From NCBI GenBank assembly GCA_003158455.1, contig PMJO01000274.1:314-57967 (forward strand): a stretch of 57,654 nucleotides of DNA. Reading direction: 5' to 3'. Positions 16,092 to 25,153 of the stretch are shown here, piece after piece (positions within the stretch are counted from its first letter, which is position 1; each line of letters opens with the position of its first letter). The translations under genes and the position numbers were made by a program. The notes under the pieces are model-generated. The model was not told the DNA's origin and searched no databases. It saw only the letters and a program-made list of their open reading frames with translations. The DNA comes from Myxococcales bacterium (GTDB taxonomy: Bacteria > Myxococcota_A > Polyangia > Fen-1088).

Positions 16092-17786
16092 ATGCTATTG
16101 GTCCCCAGAATTCGCCCAGTCTTTGCCTATCTATTCTCCTTGGTCTTCGCGGCTGCGCTATCTGGATGCGGCAGCGAATCAAACGGCAAAGTTGATTCCG
16201 CCGTCCCCAGCGTTGGACTGGACGCTGCCAAACCGGACTTGGCGGTAGCCGTTGATACCGCTGCCCCCAATTTGGACTTGGCCGCCGCCCAACTAGACAC
16301 GGCAATCGACATGCCGGTTTTCGGCGATGCCGCTCCCACTCCAGGATTGGACGCGGCTCAGAGCGACGCGGTCGTCGATACTGCGGTGACGGTCGATGGC
16401 GCTGGCACCAGCGTGGGTTCAGACGGCGCCCGACCCGACGCCGTGGTGGCCGCCGATGTTGGCCCGGCGGGGGATGGCGCGGTTGGCGACGGCGCTCCTC
16501 TGACTGCTTGCTCGTCGCTGGTGAATCCACTCTACGTCATGACCGGCGACACCCAGGTGCCGGTCCTCAAGACCCTGGGAAAGGCCTTGCGGCAAAGTGG
16601 GAATCCCATAACCCTGGTTTGGTACGCAACTGGATCCTGCACCATTATCGACGCCCTCTACCACGGCACCCCGCTGACCCAGATCCCGTCCTATATCCCC
16701 AGCGACGCCGCCTGGGATCCAAGCACGGGAGCCGTGCCGAGCTGTGCGCTGGAAAGTGGTGGGCGCAATGTGGATATCGGAATCCCAATCGTGTTTCCCG
16801 CAGCCTGTTCCAGCGATACACCGCCAGCCGATCTCGCTGCTTTCAAGGGCCCGGTACAGTCGATGTTGTTCGTGGTGCCGCATACTGCCTCGCCGGCGGC
16901 CATCAGTTCCGAACAAGCCTTGAAGGTTTTTGGCCAAGGCGCCGCGGGCAACATCGCGCCCTGGATCGACCCGAACTTCTACTTTGTTCGCCCGCCCACC
17001 AAAGGCGTGGAAGTCAGCCTTGGCGATTTGATCGGGCTGCCCGCGGCGAAGTGGCTCGGCCAACAAATCAATGCCTCGAACGATGTCGCTACCGACGTGG
17101 CCAACTCGACGCAGCCGCAAGAGACTATTGGCATTCTTGGTAGCGAAACCTACGACAGCGTCGCCAATCGGACCAATCTGAAGTCGCTGGCTTTTCAAGC
17201 AGTGAATCAGACCAATGGCTATCTCCCCGATTCCACCACAACCGCCTTTGACAAGCGGAGTCTTCGTGAGGGGCACTATGCTGCATGGGCGCATGTGTTC
17301 TACCTGACCAAAGTGTCGTCTACGGATGGAGGGGCGCTGGATGGCGGAGTGCCGGCGCCGGTCAATGCAAACGCCAAGCTATTCATCGATATTCTCACCA
17401 ACACGGCCAATCCCGGCATTCCATCCGGGTTGGATCCGGTTGCCCTGGTCGCGCAGAAGGGAATCGTTCCTCTGTGCGCCATGGCGGTAACACGCTCGAC
17501 CGAGGGTGGCCCGCTCTCACTCTTTGCGCCCCCTGATCCTTGTGGGTGCTACTACGAGAGCAAGCTCAGCACCGCCACGGTTCCTGCGTCCTGCACGTCC
17601 TGCACCGCAAGCGCGTCTTGCGCTGCGGGCACCACCTGTCGCCATGGCTACTGCGAAGCCGACGATGGCCGCACCTCACTCGGCGATTGCAGCCCGCTTG
17701 CAAGCGGAGCCACCCACGCCCAGATCATCAATAATACCTGCACGACTGGGGCGCGGTTCCAGGCCGACCACATCCCCACTCCGTGA
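16092..17786 (+). CDS. Lipoprotein with PstS-like binding-protein features
   Basis: A 564-residue lipoprotein (lipobox LSGC, Cys26). Residues about 30-135 are an Asp/Ala-rich linker of repeated units like GLDAAKPDLAVAVD. Residues about 140-480 resemble a phosphate-type binding protein, with VDIGIPIVFP, AISSEQALKVFGQGAAGN, IGLPAAKWLGQQINAS and LAFQAVNQTNGYLPDST, the last being typical of PstS-like proteins. A Cys-rich module follows (about 485-540, CTSCTASASCAAGTTCRHGY). It sits between modC and a porin gene, preceded by AGGAGG, and overlaps the porin start by GTGA. It is inferred to bind an oxyanion at the outer membrane; the ligand is unknown. Confidence 0.72.
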   Translation: MLLVPRIRPVFAYLFSLVFAAALSGCGSESNGKVDSAVPSVGLDAAKPDLAVAVDTAAPNLDLAAAQLDTAIDMPVFGDAAPTPGLDAAQSDAVVDTAVTVDGAGTSVGSDGARPDAVVAADVGPAGDGAVGDGAPLTACSSLVNPLYVMTGDTQVPVLKTLGKALRQSGNPITLVWYATGSCTIIDALYHGTPLTQIPSYIPSDAAWDPSTGAVPSCALESGGRNVDIGIPIVFPAACSSDTPPADLAAFKGPVQSMLFVVPHTASPAAISSEQALKVFGQGAAGNIAPWIDPNFYFVRPPTKGVEVSLGDLIGLPAAKWLGQQINASNDVATDVANSTQPQETIGILGSETYDSVANRTNLKSLAFQAVNQTNGYLPDSTTTAFDKRSLREGHYAAWAHVFYLTKVSSTDGGALDGGVPAPVNANAKLFIDILTNTANPGIPSGLDPVALVAQKGIVPLCAMAVTRSTEGGPLSLFAPPDPCGCYYESKLSTATVPASCTSCTASASCAAGTTCRHGYCEADDGRTSLGDCSPLASGATHAQIINNTCTTGARFQADHIPTP

Positions 17787-19075
17787 AGACGCGCATCAAC
17801 CTGGCAAGTCTGAGTGGGCTCCTCCTGGTCGGGGCGGCGCAGACCGCCCTGGCCGAGGAGGCGCCGGCACCGCCTCAACCGGTGGCGGCCAGTTCGGCGG
17901 GGCGTTTGACTGTGGGCGAGACCACTCTGGCCGTTGGAGGGTTTCTGCAAGCTGATGCGGTGCTGATGGACCAGTCTGCGCAGGATCAGCTCTCTCCATC
18001 TGGGGCAGAGCCTCTCAATACCGAGCGATTTTTCGTCCGCCGCGGGCACCTCTTTGTCGAAGCTCACCGACCATTCCTTCGCGCCGCAATCGAGTTGGAT
18101 GCGAACACGGTCAAGGGCATGGCGGTGGGCCTGGCCCGGGCCGAGCTCGCGCTGGGCCGAGCGCGGCCACGGTGGAACTGGGAGATCGGGCTCGGCCTTC
18201 TTCGCATTCCCTTCGGCCTTGAAGTTCAGGAATGGGATCCGGACCGGTTCTTCTTGGAACGTAGCAACGTCAGCCGGGCGCTGTTTCCCGGCACCTTTGA
18301 TTTGGGTGCGCGCGCGCAGGCTTCTTGGCGCTTCGTGCGCGCGCAACTGGCTGTGATGAATGGCAACCCTTTGGCCGATGCGTCTTTCCCGGCTCGCGAT
18401 CCGAACGCCGCCAAGGATTATGTTGGCAGGCTTGGTCTCGACTCCGTCATCGCGGCCAAGGTCCATGTCAGCGCCGGGGTTTCCTCGCTCGCCGGCACCG
18501 GGTTTCATCCCGGCACACCCGCAACCAAAGACGTCTTGGTTTGGCGCGACCAGAACGAGGACGGCATCGTCCAACTCAGTGAGATCCAAGTTATCCCCGG
18601 CCGTGCGGCCACGCCCTCGCGAAACTTCTCGCGCTTTGCCGTTGGAATAGACGGCCGCATCGACTTCGCGACTCGTCGTCTGGGTAGTTCGACACTTTTC
18701 GGTGAGGTGGTTTGGGGCGCCAATTTAGATCGAGGGCTGCAGCCCGCTGATCCGATTGCATCCGGCCGCGATCTACGAGAGTTCGGTTGGGTGGTGGGCG
18801 CCGCCCAGGAGCTCACGTCGTGGGTTGCTCTCGGCGTTCGCTACGACTTCTACAATCCCGACGTGGATGCCTATCGTCAAACGCCCACGGTGCTCGTGCC
18901 CAGGGACATGTCATTTTCCACCTGGACCTTCACAGTTGCGTTTGGCGGGTTCGCCCGCAATCGCTTGCTCCTTGAATACCAGCACAACCGCAATGCGCTG
19001 GCGGTGGCCGCGGACGGATCGCCCACGACTCTCGCTGCCGACACCCTCACCCTGCGCGGGCAGATGGTCTTCTGA
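17783..19075 (+). CDS. Phosphate-selective-type (OprO/OprP-like) porin
   Basis: A 430-residue outer-membrane protein with a signal peptide (LSGLLLVGAAQTALA). The mature part looks like an anion-selective porin: ERFFVRRGHLFVEAHRPFLR near the N-terminus, alternating beta-strand pattern, FARNRLLLEYQHNRN near the end, and a terminal Phe (QMVF) required for barrel insertion. OprP-type porins pass phosphate or related oxyanions. It overlaps the preceding lipoprotein by 4 bases and the next gene by one base (TGATG). Inside a mod operon, molybdate or tungstate permeation is a reasonable guess. Confidence 0.75.
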   Translation: MKTRINLASLSGLLLVGAAQTALAEEAPAPPQPVAASSAGRLTVGETTLAVGGFLQADAVLMDQSAQDQLSPSGAEPLNTERFFVRRGHLFVEAHRPFLRAAIELDANTVKGMAVGLARAELALGRARPRWNWEIGLGLLRIPFGLEVQEWDPDRFFLERSNVSRALFPGTFDLGARAQASWRFVRAQLAVMNGNPLADASFPARDPNAAKDYVGRLGLDSVIAAKVHVSAGVSSLAGTGFHPGTPATKDVLVWRDQNEDGIVQLSEIQVIPGRAATPSRNFSRFAVGIDGRIDFATRRLGSSTLFGEVVWGANLDRGLQPADPIASGRDLREFGWVVGAAQELTSWVALGVRYDFYNPDVDAYRQTPTVLVPRDMSFSTWTFTVAFGGFARNRLLLEYQHNRNALAVAADGSPTTLAADTLTLRGQMVF

Positions 19076-19986
19076 TGGGGCGCGGACCGGGCATCTGGTT
19101 CCTTCTCTTGGGCTGCGCCACGGCCACTTGCGGTGGCGCAGCCCCCTGTGACACGGGGTTGGAGGCTCTCGTACGGGTTGCCGGAGGCCAGTTCTATCGC
19201 GGCTCGATCGACCAGCTGGCCAGCGAGGCTGCCCCTGTAGTCGTGGACGTGTTGAATAGCCAGAACGTGATCACACCAGGCTTGCAGGGTAAGAAGCTCT
19301 CCGGCCGGCTGGATCCGGGAAGCACGGCGGTGGCCATCGGTCTTGCCGGCGACGTGGGCTACTGGGTTCTGGCCGCCGACGTGCCCGATGCAGATAGCCC
19401 CACCCAGCCGACCTTCCACGCCAGCCTGTCGTTTTCACCGTCGCTGCCGCGAACTTCCTACGATCTGATCATCCGTGCGGTGTCCCCGCCCAATGTTTTT
19501 GGGCCCGCCACGCATGTGGCTTTGGACGTCGAGTTCATTCTGCCTCCGACCGGAGCATTGGTGGTTTCGCTGTGGTGGGACACAGAGTCCGATCTCGACT
19601 TGCATGTGGTCGACCCCTATGGGGTCGAGATTTGGGCGGGCAACATCAACTCCTACGACGCCTACGCGACCACTCCCACGGCCAGCACTGGCACATTGAA
19701 TGAAGATGGCATTCTGGACTTCGACTCCAACGCTGGGTGCGTAATAGATGGTCGCTGCAATGAAAACGTAGTCTGGGCAGCGGCGGCGCCAGCCGGCGAC
19801 TACGTGGCGCGGGTTGACACATTCTCGCTCTGCGGAAATTCCGCCGCGCGCTGGACGGTGGAGGCATTGCTCAACGGAGTCTCATTGGGTAAGGCCGAGG
19901 GCGAGGCACTTCCGTCCGATCAGCGCTTCAGCAAAGGCAAAGGCAGCGGACTTGTTGCCTTGTCATTCACCGTTCCATCCCCATGA
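19075..19986 (+). CDS. Exported YfaP/DUF2135-like protein
   Basis: A 303-residue protein with an N-terminal signal and lipobox-like segment (IWFLLLGCATATCG). Residues about 160-270 contain VVSLWWDTESDLDLHVVDPY, DFDSNAGC and a beta pattern typical of YfaP/DUF2135-type domains, which resemble a jelly-roll fold and may bind metal through Asp residues. The first half has no recognised domain. It is joined by overlaps to the porin and the TonB-dependent receptor, so it is probably an outer-membrane accessory of the same system. Confidence 0.7.
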   Translation: MGRGPGIWFLLLGCATATCGGAAPCDTGLEALVRVAGGQFYRGSIDQLASEAAPVVVDVLNSQNVITPGLQGKKLSGRLDPGSTAVAIGLAGDVGYWVLAADVPDADSPTQPTFHASLSFSPSLPRTSYDLIIRAVSPPNVFGPATHVALDVEFILPPTGALVVSLWWDTESDLDLHVVDPYGVEIWAGNINSYDAYATTPTASTGTLNEDGILDFDSNAGCVIDGRCNENVVWAAAAPAGDYVARVDTFSLCGNSAARWTVEALLNGVSLGKAEGEALPSDQRFSKGKGSGLVALSFTVPSP

Positions 19987-22031
19987 CAGCGCGGGCAGGT
20001 GTCTTCGCGCTGGCGATACTTGCGGCTACACCCCAAGCAGCAGCGCTGGCTGCCGACGACAACGAGACCGTCGTGATTGCCCCGCCCGCGAAGGAAGCCG
20101 GGAAGGCTGATCTCTCGACCTCTGAATTGCGCCAAGCTCCCGGCGCGCAGGGCGATGCCGGCAAGGCGCTGGAAAATCTGCCAGGAGTGGCACGGCCAGG
20201 ACTTGGGGGAGGCGAACTGGTGGTGTGGGGCGCCGCACCCGAGGAGACGCGGGTGGTGATTGATGGGATTGAGATACCTGCGTTGTACCATTTGGGTGGG
20301 CTGCGTTCGGTGGTTCACAGTGGATTTGTGCGCACCGTGAGTCTTGTGCCGGGCGGCTATGGCGCGGAGTACGGTAGGGGCCTGGGCGGTCTGGTTCGCC
20401 TGGCCAGCCGCCCGCCACCCATTGCGGGGTATCAGGGAGAGCTGGACGTGGATGTTCTTGATGCCTCATTCGAGGCCGGGATGGCGGTGGGGAACGGCGG
20501 GGGCGCGCTTGCCGCGGGCCGCGTCGGCTATTTGGATCGAATCCTGAACAATGCTTTGTCATCGGACACCCGTCGCTTGTTTCCCCTGCCACGGTATTGG
20601 GACCTTCAGGGCAAAGTGGTTCTTGCTTTGCGCGACGACGAAAAGATTGAGTTGATCTTTCTCACTTCGTCCGACGCCAGCTCAATCTCCAACAATGCCG
20701 CAAGTCCTTCCTCCTTGGCCGGGGAAGATCGGAGCCAATCCTTCTCTCGCCTTGGGGTCAGGTACGTGCGCGCCTTCGCGGACGGTTCAGGTGCTTCGCT
20801 GATCCCGTTTTTCGGCTGGGACCGCACCCGACGGCAAGAAATGGCAGGACTGGGCAGCGCCCAGGAATCGACTACCTCGACGGTGTTGGGCCTGCGCGCG
20901 CAGTATGGCGCTCCGCTCTCCCAGCGGCTGACTCTGGTTCTAGGGTTCGACGGAATCCTCACGCTGGCGGATGTGCAGCGCTCGGGATCAGCGACCCTGC
21001 CCGCAAGGGAAGGCGACATTGTGGTCTTCGGCCAGCCGATGACCGGGGGAGCCAGCGCCGATAGGTGGAGTGCTTCGATTGGAAATCTGGCCCCCTACCT
21101 TGCCACGGAGATCACACTCGGACATTGGCGCTTGCTTCCGTCTTTGCGTTTCGACGGCGATTGGATTTCACCCAGTCGCAGCACTCCCGAAAACGGTGTC
21201 ACGCCCCGGGCCGGGTCTTCGCGCCTTTCGTGGTCACCGGCTCCGCGCGTCTCCGTCGCACATCAAACCCGTTCCTGGCTGCGCGAAAACCTGGCGTTCG
21301 GGTTGTACCAGCAAGCTCCTTCACCAGGCGATCTGAGCGCAGTATTCGGCTCGCCCACGCTGGGGGTTGCTCATGCCCTGCATGTTGTGGCGGGGCCAGA
21401 CATGGACGTTGGTCGGTACTTCACTCTACAGCCCACTTTGTTCTACCGGTACATGTGGGACCTGGTGATGCGCAATCCAGACCCCAGCCCGGCGCTTGCC
21501 CACGCGCTTGTGCAGGACGGGGTGGGCCGCGCCTTTGGCGCGCAGGTTCTCCTGCGCTATTCGCCGCACCCCACGTTCTCTGGCTGGCTTGCCTACACGC
21601 TCAGCCGCAGCGAGAGGCGCCACGCCTTCGAGCCGTCCTACCGACTGTTCGACCAGGACCAAACCCATCTGCTTACCTTTGTCAGCAGGGTATCGCGCGG
21701 GGGTTTCGTAGCGGGCCTGCGCTTTCGCTTGGCCGCCGGGATGCCACGGACACCGGTGACAGGCAGCTATCTGGACGCGACGACGGGACAGTACCAGCCA
21801 ATTTTTGGGCAGCAGAACAGCATTCGCCTGCCAATTTTCTACGCGCTGGATCTGCGCATCGAAAAGCACTTTCGCCGGCGTTCGGTCGACATCGTTCCCT
21901 ATCTGGAAATCCTCAACCTGACCAACCATGCCAACGTCGAGGAATTTGCCTACGACGATCAGTTCGCCAGGCGCTCGAACATCACCGGCCTGCCAATTCT
22001 GGCGGTGGTCGGAGGGTCGTTGAGGTTCTAA
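19983..22031 (+). CDS. TonB-dependent receptor of the mod operon
   Basis: A 682-residue receptor with a signal peptide (GVFALAILAATPQAAALA), a plug domain (ALENLPGVARPG, TRVVIDGIEIPALYHLGG, SLVPGGYGAEYGRGLGGLVR) and a beta-barrel ending in GGSLRF. Such receptors import scarce ligands with TonB energy. It overlaps the genes on both sides (ATGA, TAATG). The position in a molybdate-type operon suggests a molybdate or tungstate complex, for example with a catecholate, as substrate; that is inference. No carboxypeptidase-regulatory-like N-terminal domain is seen. Confidence 0.85.
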   Translation: MTARAGVFALAILAATPQAAALAADDNETVVIAPPAKEAGKADLSTSELRQAPGAQGDAGKALENLPGVARPGLGGGELVVWGAAPEETRVVIDGIEIPALYHLGGLRSVVHSGFVRTVSLVPGGYGAEYGRGLGGLVRLASRPPPIAGYQGELDVDVLDASFEAGMAVGNGGGALAAGRVGYLDRILNNALSSDTRRLFPLPRYWDLQGKVVLALRDDEKIELIFLTSSDASSISNNAASPSSLAGEDRSQSFSRLGVRYVRAFADGSGASLIPFFGWDRTRRQEMAGLGSAQESTTSTVLGLRAQYGAPLSQRLTLVLGFDGILTLADVQRSGSATLPAREGDIVVFGQPMTGGASADRWSASIGNLAPYLATEITLGHWRLLPSLRFDGDWISPSRSTPENGVTPRAGSSRLSWSPAPRVSVAHQTRSWLRENLAFGLYQQAPSPGDLSAVFGSPTLGVAHALHVVAGPDMDVGRYFTLQPTLFYRYMWDLVMRNPDPSPALAHALVQDGVGRAFGAQVLLRYSPHPTFSGWLAYTLSRSERRHAFEPSYRLFDQDQTHLLTFVSRVSRGGFVAGLRFRLAAGMPRTPVTGSYLDATTGQYQPIFGQQNSIRLPIFYALDLRIEKHFRRRSVDIVPYLEILNLTNHANVEEFAYDDQFARRSNITGLPILAVVGGSLRF

Positions 22032-22933
22032 TGCGTAGATCCAACTCTTTCGCGCTGTTGTTGTTGCTGGCTAGCTGCGCGCCAAAAATGGGCAATCCCG
22101 CCTCGCTGATCACAGACGAGCGAATCATCGGCGTGCGCGGCGATCCCGCTGAAGCGGCGCCCGGGGACTTGGTGCAATACTCGAGCCTGGTCGCTTCTCC
22201 TTCGGGCAGCGTGGACGCGCAAGACCTGTCGTGGAGCCTGTGCAATTTGCGCAAGCCGGTTGCGGAGAACACCCCGATAAGCCAAGCCTGCCTGACCGAC
22301 GATCTGCCGCAGTCGGCTCAGGGTGGGTCGGCTGCTCTGCACACGCCAGGCGCCGCGTGCGCAAACTTCGGGCCGCTGGCGCCGCCCTCAAGCAGTGGAA
22401 CCCTGCGACCAGCGGACCCGGATGCCACCGGTGGATACTACCAACCCATTCGACTTGATCTCGGCGCGGAGCAGGCGATTTTTCGCGAGCGGCTGGGCTG
22501 CGGTCTGGCGGGCGCTTCGCTGGCGATGTCCCAACAATTCCGCGCACGCTACACCACGAATCAGAATCCAACCCTGGTTTCGTTGCAGGCTCTGGTGGGC
22601 GACACGCCGGGTTCCCTCGATTCGCTGCCTGCCGGTCAGCGCATTCGCTTGCTGGCGACGTGGTCGTCCGATTCGGCAGAGTCATATCCCGTCTTTGATT
22701 CTGCGTCGCAGACCCTCGCCGATCACCGCGAAGCACTTTGGGTTTCCTGGTTTATCACCTCCGGCGCATTTGACGACTCCGTGACCGGGCGTGAGGAGAA
22801 CGACCCTGCGGTTTCGACTGAGAACTCTTGGCAATCCCCCACAACCGCGGGCGTGGTCTTTCTGTGGCTGATCTTGCACGACAGTCGCGGTGGGGCTGAT
22901 TTTGGCTCCTACACGCTGACAGTTTTGCAGTAA
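22031..22933 (+). CDS. Lipoprotein, last gene of the mod operon
   Basis: A 300-residue protein with a lipoprotein signal (RSNSFALLLLLASCAPK, Cys16). It begins at TAATG overlapping the receptor stop, so the long frame extending upstream inside the receptor is shadow. The mature part has DLVQYSSLVASPSG, RIRLLATWSSDSAESYPVFD and WVSWFITSGAFDDSVTGREE, a mostly beta, Ig-like impression, with no recognised family. A lipoprotein ending a porin/receptor operon may act as a surface partner of the receptor. It converges on the ArsA-like gene 3 bases away. Confidence 0.75.
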   Translation: MRRSNSFALLLLLASCAPKMGNPASLITDERIIGVRGDPAEAAPGDLVQYSSLVASPSGSVDAQDLSWSLCNLRKPVAENTPISQACLTDDLPQSAQGGSAALHTPGAACANFGPLAPPSSSGTLRPADPDATGGYYQPIRLDLGAEQAIFRERLGCGLAGASLAMSQQFRARYTTNQNPTLVSLQALVGDTPGSLDSLPAGQRIRLLATWSSDSAESYPVFDSASQTLADHREALWVSWFITSGAFDDSVTGREENDPAVSTENSWQSPTTAGVVFLWLILHDSRGGADFGSYTLTVLQ

Positions 22934-22936
22934 CTA

Positions 22937-24973
22937 TTATTCATCCCTGGCAAACAGGCCCAAGTACATGGCAAGCAGCGAATCGCGTGGGGTTTCGCCG
23001 ACTGGAACCCGCGGCACGGTGAATACCGGGCGCGGGGCAGCAAACTCACGGACCGCCTCCACCACCGCAGCGTGAAGCGCGGCGGCCGACTCCTGCTGGC
23101 GGCGAAGCTTCTCCAGGCGATCCATGAACGCGCGGGTTTGTTCACGCTCTTCCAGCCCACCCAGAAGCGCGGCGGCGCGCTCCACCGCGCGCTCAATTTC
23201 GTCGGGACCGGGCCAGAAGGCCTCTTCCACCCGATTGACGATGAAGGCGCGCGGCACGCAGCCTTCGTCGGCCAGATGCTCACTGATGACCTGGGCCTCG
23301 ACGATGCGGGCCGGATCGGGCGCGCACACCACCAGGAAGACGGTGCGCGGGTCACGCAGCAAACGGCCGACTTGTTCGCCGCGCGATCGGAAATGGCCGA
23401 GCAGGTCGGAAAAGGCCGCGAAGAATCCGACGGTTTCGTCGACAAACGACGGGCCCGCCACCCGCGCGATGAGCGACGTCGCCGCGGCGCCGGCGCGACT
23501 CCACAGGCGCGAGGTCCACGACGCCGCCGCCGTGGGCATGAACCAGCGGGTGATCTTGTCGCTGAAGAAGGTGGCCACCCGATCGGGCGCCTCCAGAAAA
23601 TCGAGCGCGCTGCCGGTGGGCGGGGTATCCAGCACCACGCGGTCGAAGCGGCCGGTGCGAAACAACTCGTGCACGCGCTCGACCGCCATGTATTCCAGGG
23701 TTCCCGACAGACTGCGCGAGATGTGCTGGTAGACCCGGTTGGACAGCAGTTCCTCGCGCCGTGCCGGATCCGGCACCAGCAGGGCGATCATGTGATCGAA
23801 GGTGGCGGTGGGATCAAGCATCAGGGCGCTCAGGGTGCCCGTGGGGTGCATCTTGCGGAACCCCGTCAATTCCATGGGATCGTTGGTCAGCTCGACCAGC
23901 CCAAGCGCGTCGGCCAGCCGGCGCGCGGGATCGATGGTCAGCACCAGGGCTCGCTGTCCGGCGGCAGCCTGCCGCAGGGCCAGCAGCGCCGAGAGGGTGG
24001 TCTTGCCCACCCCGCCCGGTCCCACGCACACCACCAGCGGCGCATCGGCGATCAGGGTGGCCAGCCGAGCCGCGCTGCCCGCCGAGGGCTCGACCGCACG
24101 CGGGGAGCGCCCGTTGTCAGGTGTCTGCGTCGGCGGCCGGGCCGGGAATTCGACTACGTTGGCGTTCTCCAGGCCGCGCAGCCGGTCGATCTGTTTTCGC
24201 GCATGGTCCATCCCGTCAAGCTGGCCTTTCGCCGCGACTGCCAGCCGCGCCAGCGCTTCTTCGCTCTCGCGTTCCAAAACTTCGAGCAGGGGCCGGTCGC
24301 TGGCGTGCAGAAGCATGGCCGGGACCTGGTTCACCACGACCATGCGGGCCGCGATGCCCATCTGGCGCGCCTTGCGCAGAAGCTCAAGCGTCTCATTGAC
24401 CGGCAGTTCCTCGGGCAAGGTGATGGTCACCATCTCGCAGCGCTTGCCGTCGAGCAGCAGGCGCTGAACCCGCTCCGCTGCGTGGGCGATGGGCCCGATG
24501 CGAAACATGCGTTGCACGGCGCGCGGGGTATCCAGGAAGGACAGGGCATGGCCGGTGGCCGGTAGATCCACGATCACCGGCACGTGCCGGGCGGTGCTCT
24601 CGTCGACCAAGGCGCGTAATTCGTCGAGCACGATCATCTCGCGCATGGCCGGCGAGGTACGAATGAACTGGCGTAGCACGCGATTGCGCAGCACCGCCTG
24701 GGCCAACATGGGGATGTTGATCAGCCGCCGCAAGGCCGGCTCCAAAGCCGTGTCCAGATCGATCCTGACCACCTTTACGCCGCTCTCCGGCGCGATCAGG
24801 TCAGGCAGGCGCCGGTACGCGGAAAACTCGACCGCAACCGCACCCCCGCGACGCCGGGCCGCCAAAGCGGCCAGCGCGGCCACCAGGGTGCTCTTGCCGG
24901 TGCCGCCCTTGCCCGTGACCAAGATCACGTCACGCTGATCAACCAGCGGTCCAAGTAGGGCGACATCGAGCAT
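22937..24973 (-). CDS. Tandem ArsA-like ATPase
   Basis: A 678-residue protein with two ArsA/GET3-type ATPase units in one chain. The first has P-loop GKGGTGKST (residues 21-29) and VIVDLPATGHALSFLDTP; the second has P-loop GPGGVGKTT (about residue 318), LTIDPARRLADALGL and VVLDTPPTGSALDFLEAP. The halves are joined by a Pro-rich linker near residue 285. In many related genomes the two units are separate genes, so this is a fusion or the ancestral tandem form. No arsR, arsB or arsD is nearby, so arsenite pumping is not supported. A polar or motility role known for paired ArsA-like proteins is possible. Confidence 0.85.
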   Translation of the reverse strand: MLDVALLGPLVDQRDVILVTGKGGTGKSTLVAALAALAARRRGGAVAVEFSAYRRLPDLIAPESGVKVVRIDLDTALEPALRRLINIPMLAQAVLRNRVLRQFIRTSPAMREMIVLDELRALVDESTARHVPVIVDLPATGHALSFLDTPRAVQRMFRIGPIAHAAERVQRLLLDGKRCEMVTITLPEELPVNETLELLRKARQMGIAARMVVVNQVPAMLLHASDRPLLEVLERESEEALARLAVAAKGQLDGMDHARKQIDRLRGLENANVVEFPARPPTQTPDNGRSPRAVEPSAGSAARLATLIADAPLVVCVGPGGVGKTTLSALLALRQAAAGQRALVLTIDPARRLADALGLVELTNDPMELTGFRKMHPTGTLSALMLDPTATFDHMIALLVPDPARREELLSNRVYQHISRSLSGTLEYMAVERVHELFRTGRFDRVVLDTPPTGSALDFLEAPDRVATFFSDKITRWFMPTAAASWTSRLWSRAGAAATSLIARVAGPSFVDETVGFFAAFSDLLGHFRSRGEQVGRLLRDPRTVFLVVCAPDPARIVEAQVISEHLADEGCVPRAFIVNRVEEAFWPGPDEIERAVERAAALLGGLEEREQTRAFMDRLEKLRRQQESAAALHAAVVEAVREFAAPRPVFTVPRVPVGETPRDSLLAMYLGLFARDE

Positions 24974-25153
24974 GAAAGGTTCCCGAGAATTACGACAATT
25001 CTACAATTTCGACGACGAAGCTATCGTTGCACACGTTTCCGCTCAAAACGGGGGTCCTGGGAACAGGCTGCTAGCATCGGAACACATAGAACCAAGCCGA
25101 CGAGCCAACGGTTGGCGAAGGGATGAGACATCAGCGTGTATCATACGACGAAT

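Noticed and set aside
21065-22030. Upstream extension of the last mod-operon lipoprotein inside the receptor gene
   Set aside because: The extension is an out-of-frame reading of the receptor; the lipoprotein signal and TAATG junction fix the start at 22031.
23072-24565. 497-codon plus-strand frame opposite the ArsA gene
   Set aside because: It is antisense to two ATPase domains with intact P-loops; the plus translation shows no motif and is His/Gln/Arg-rich.
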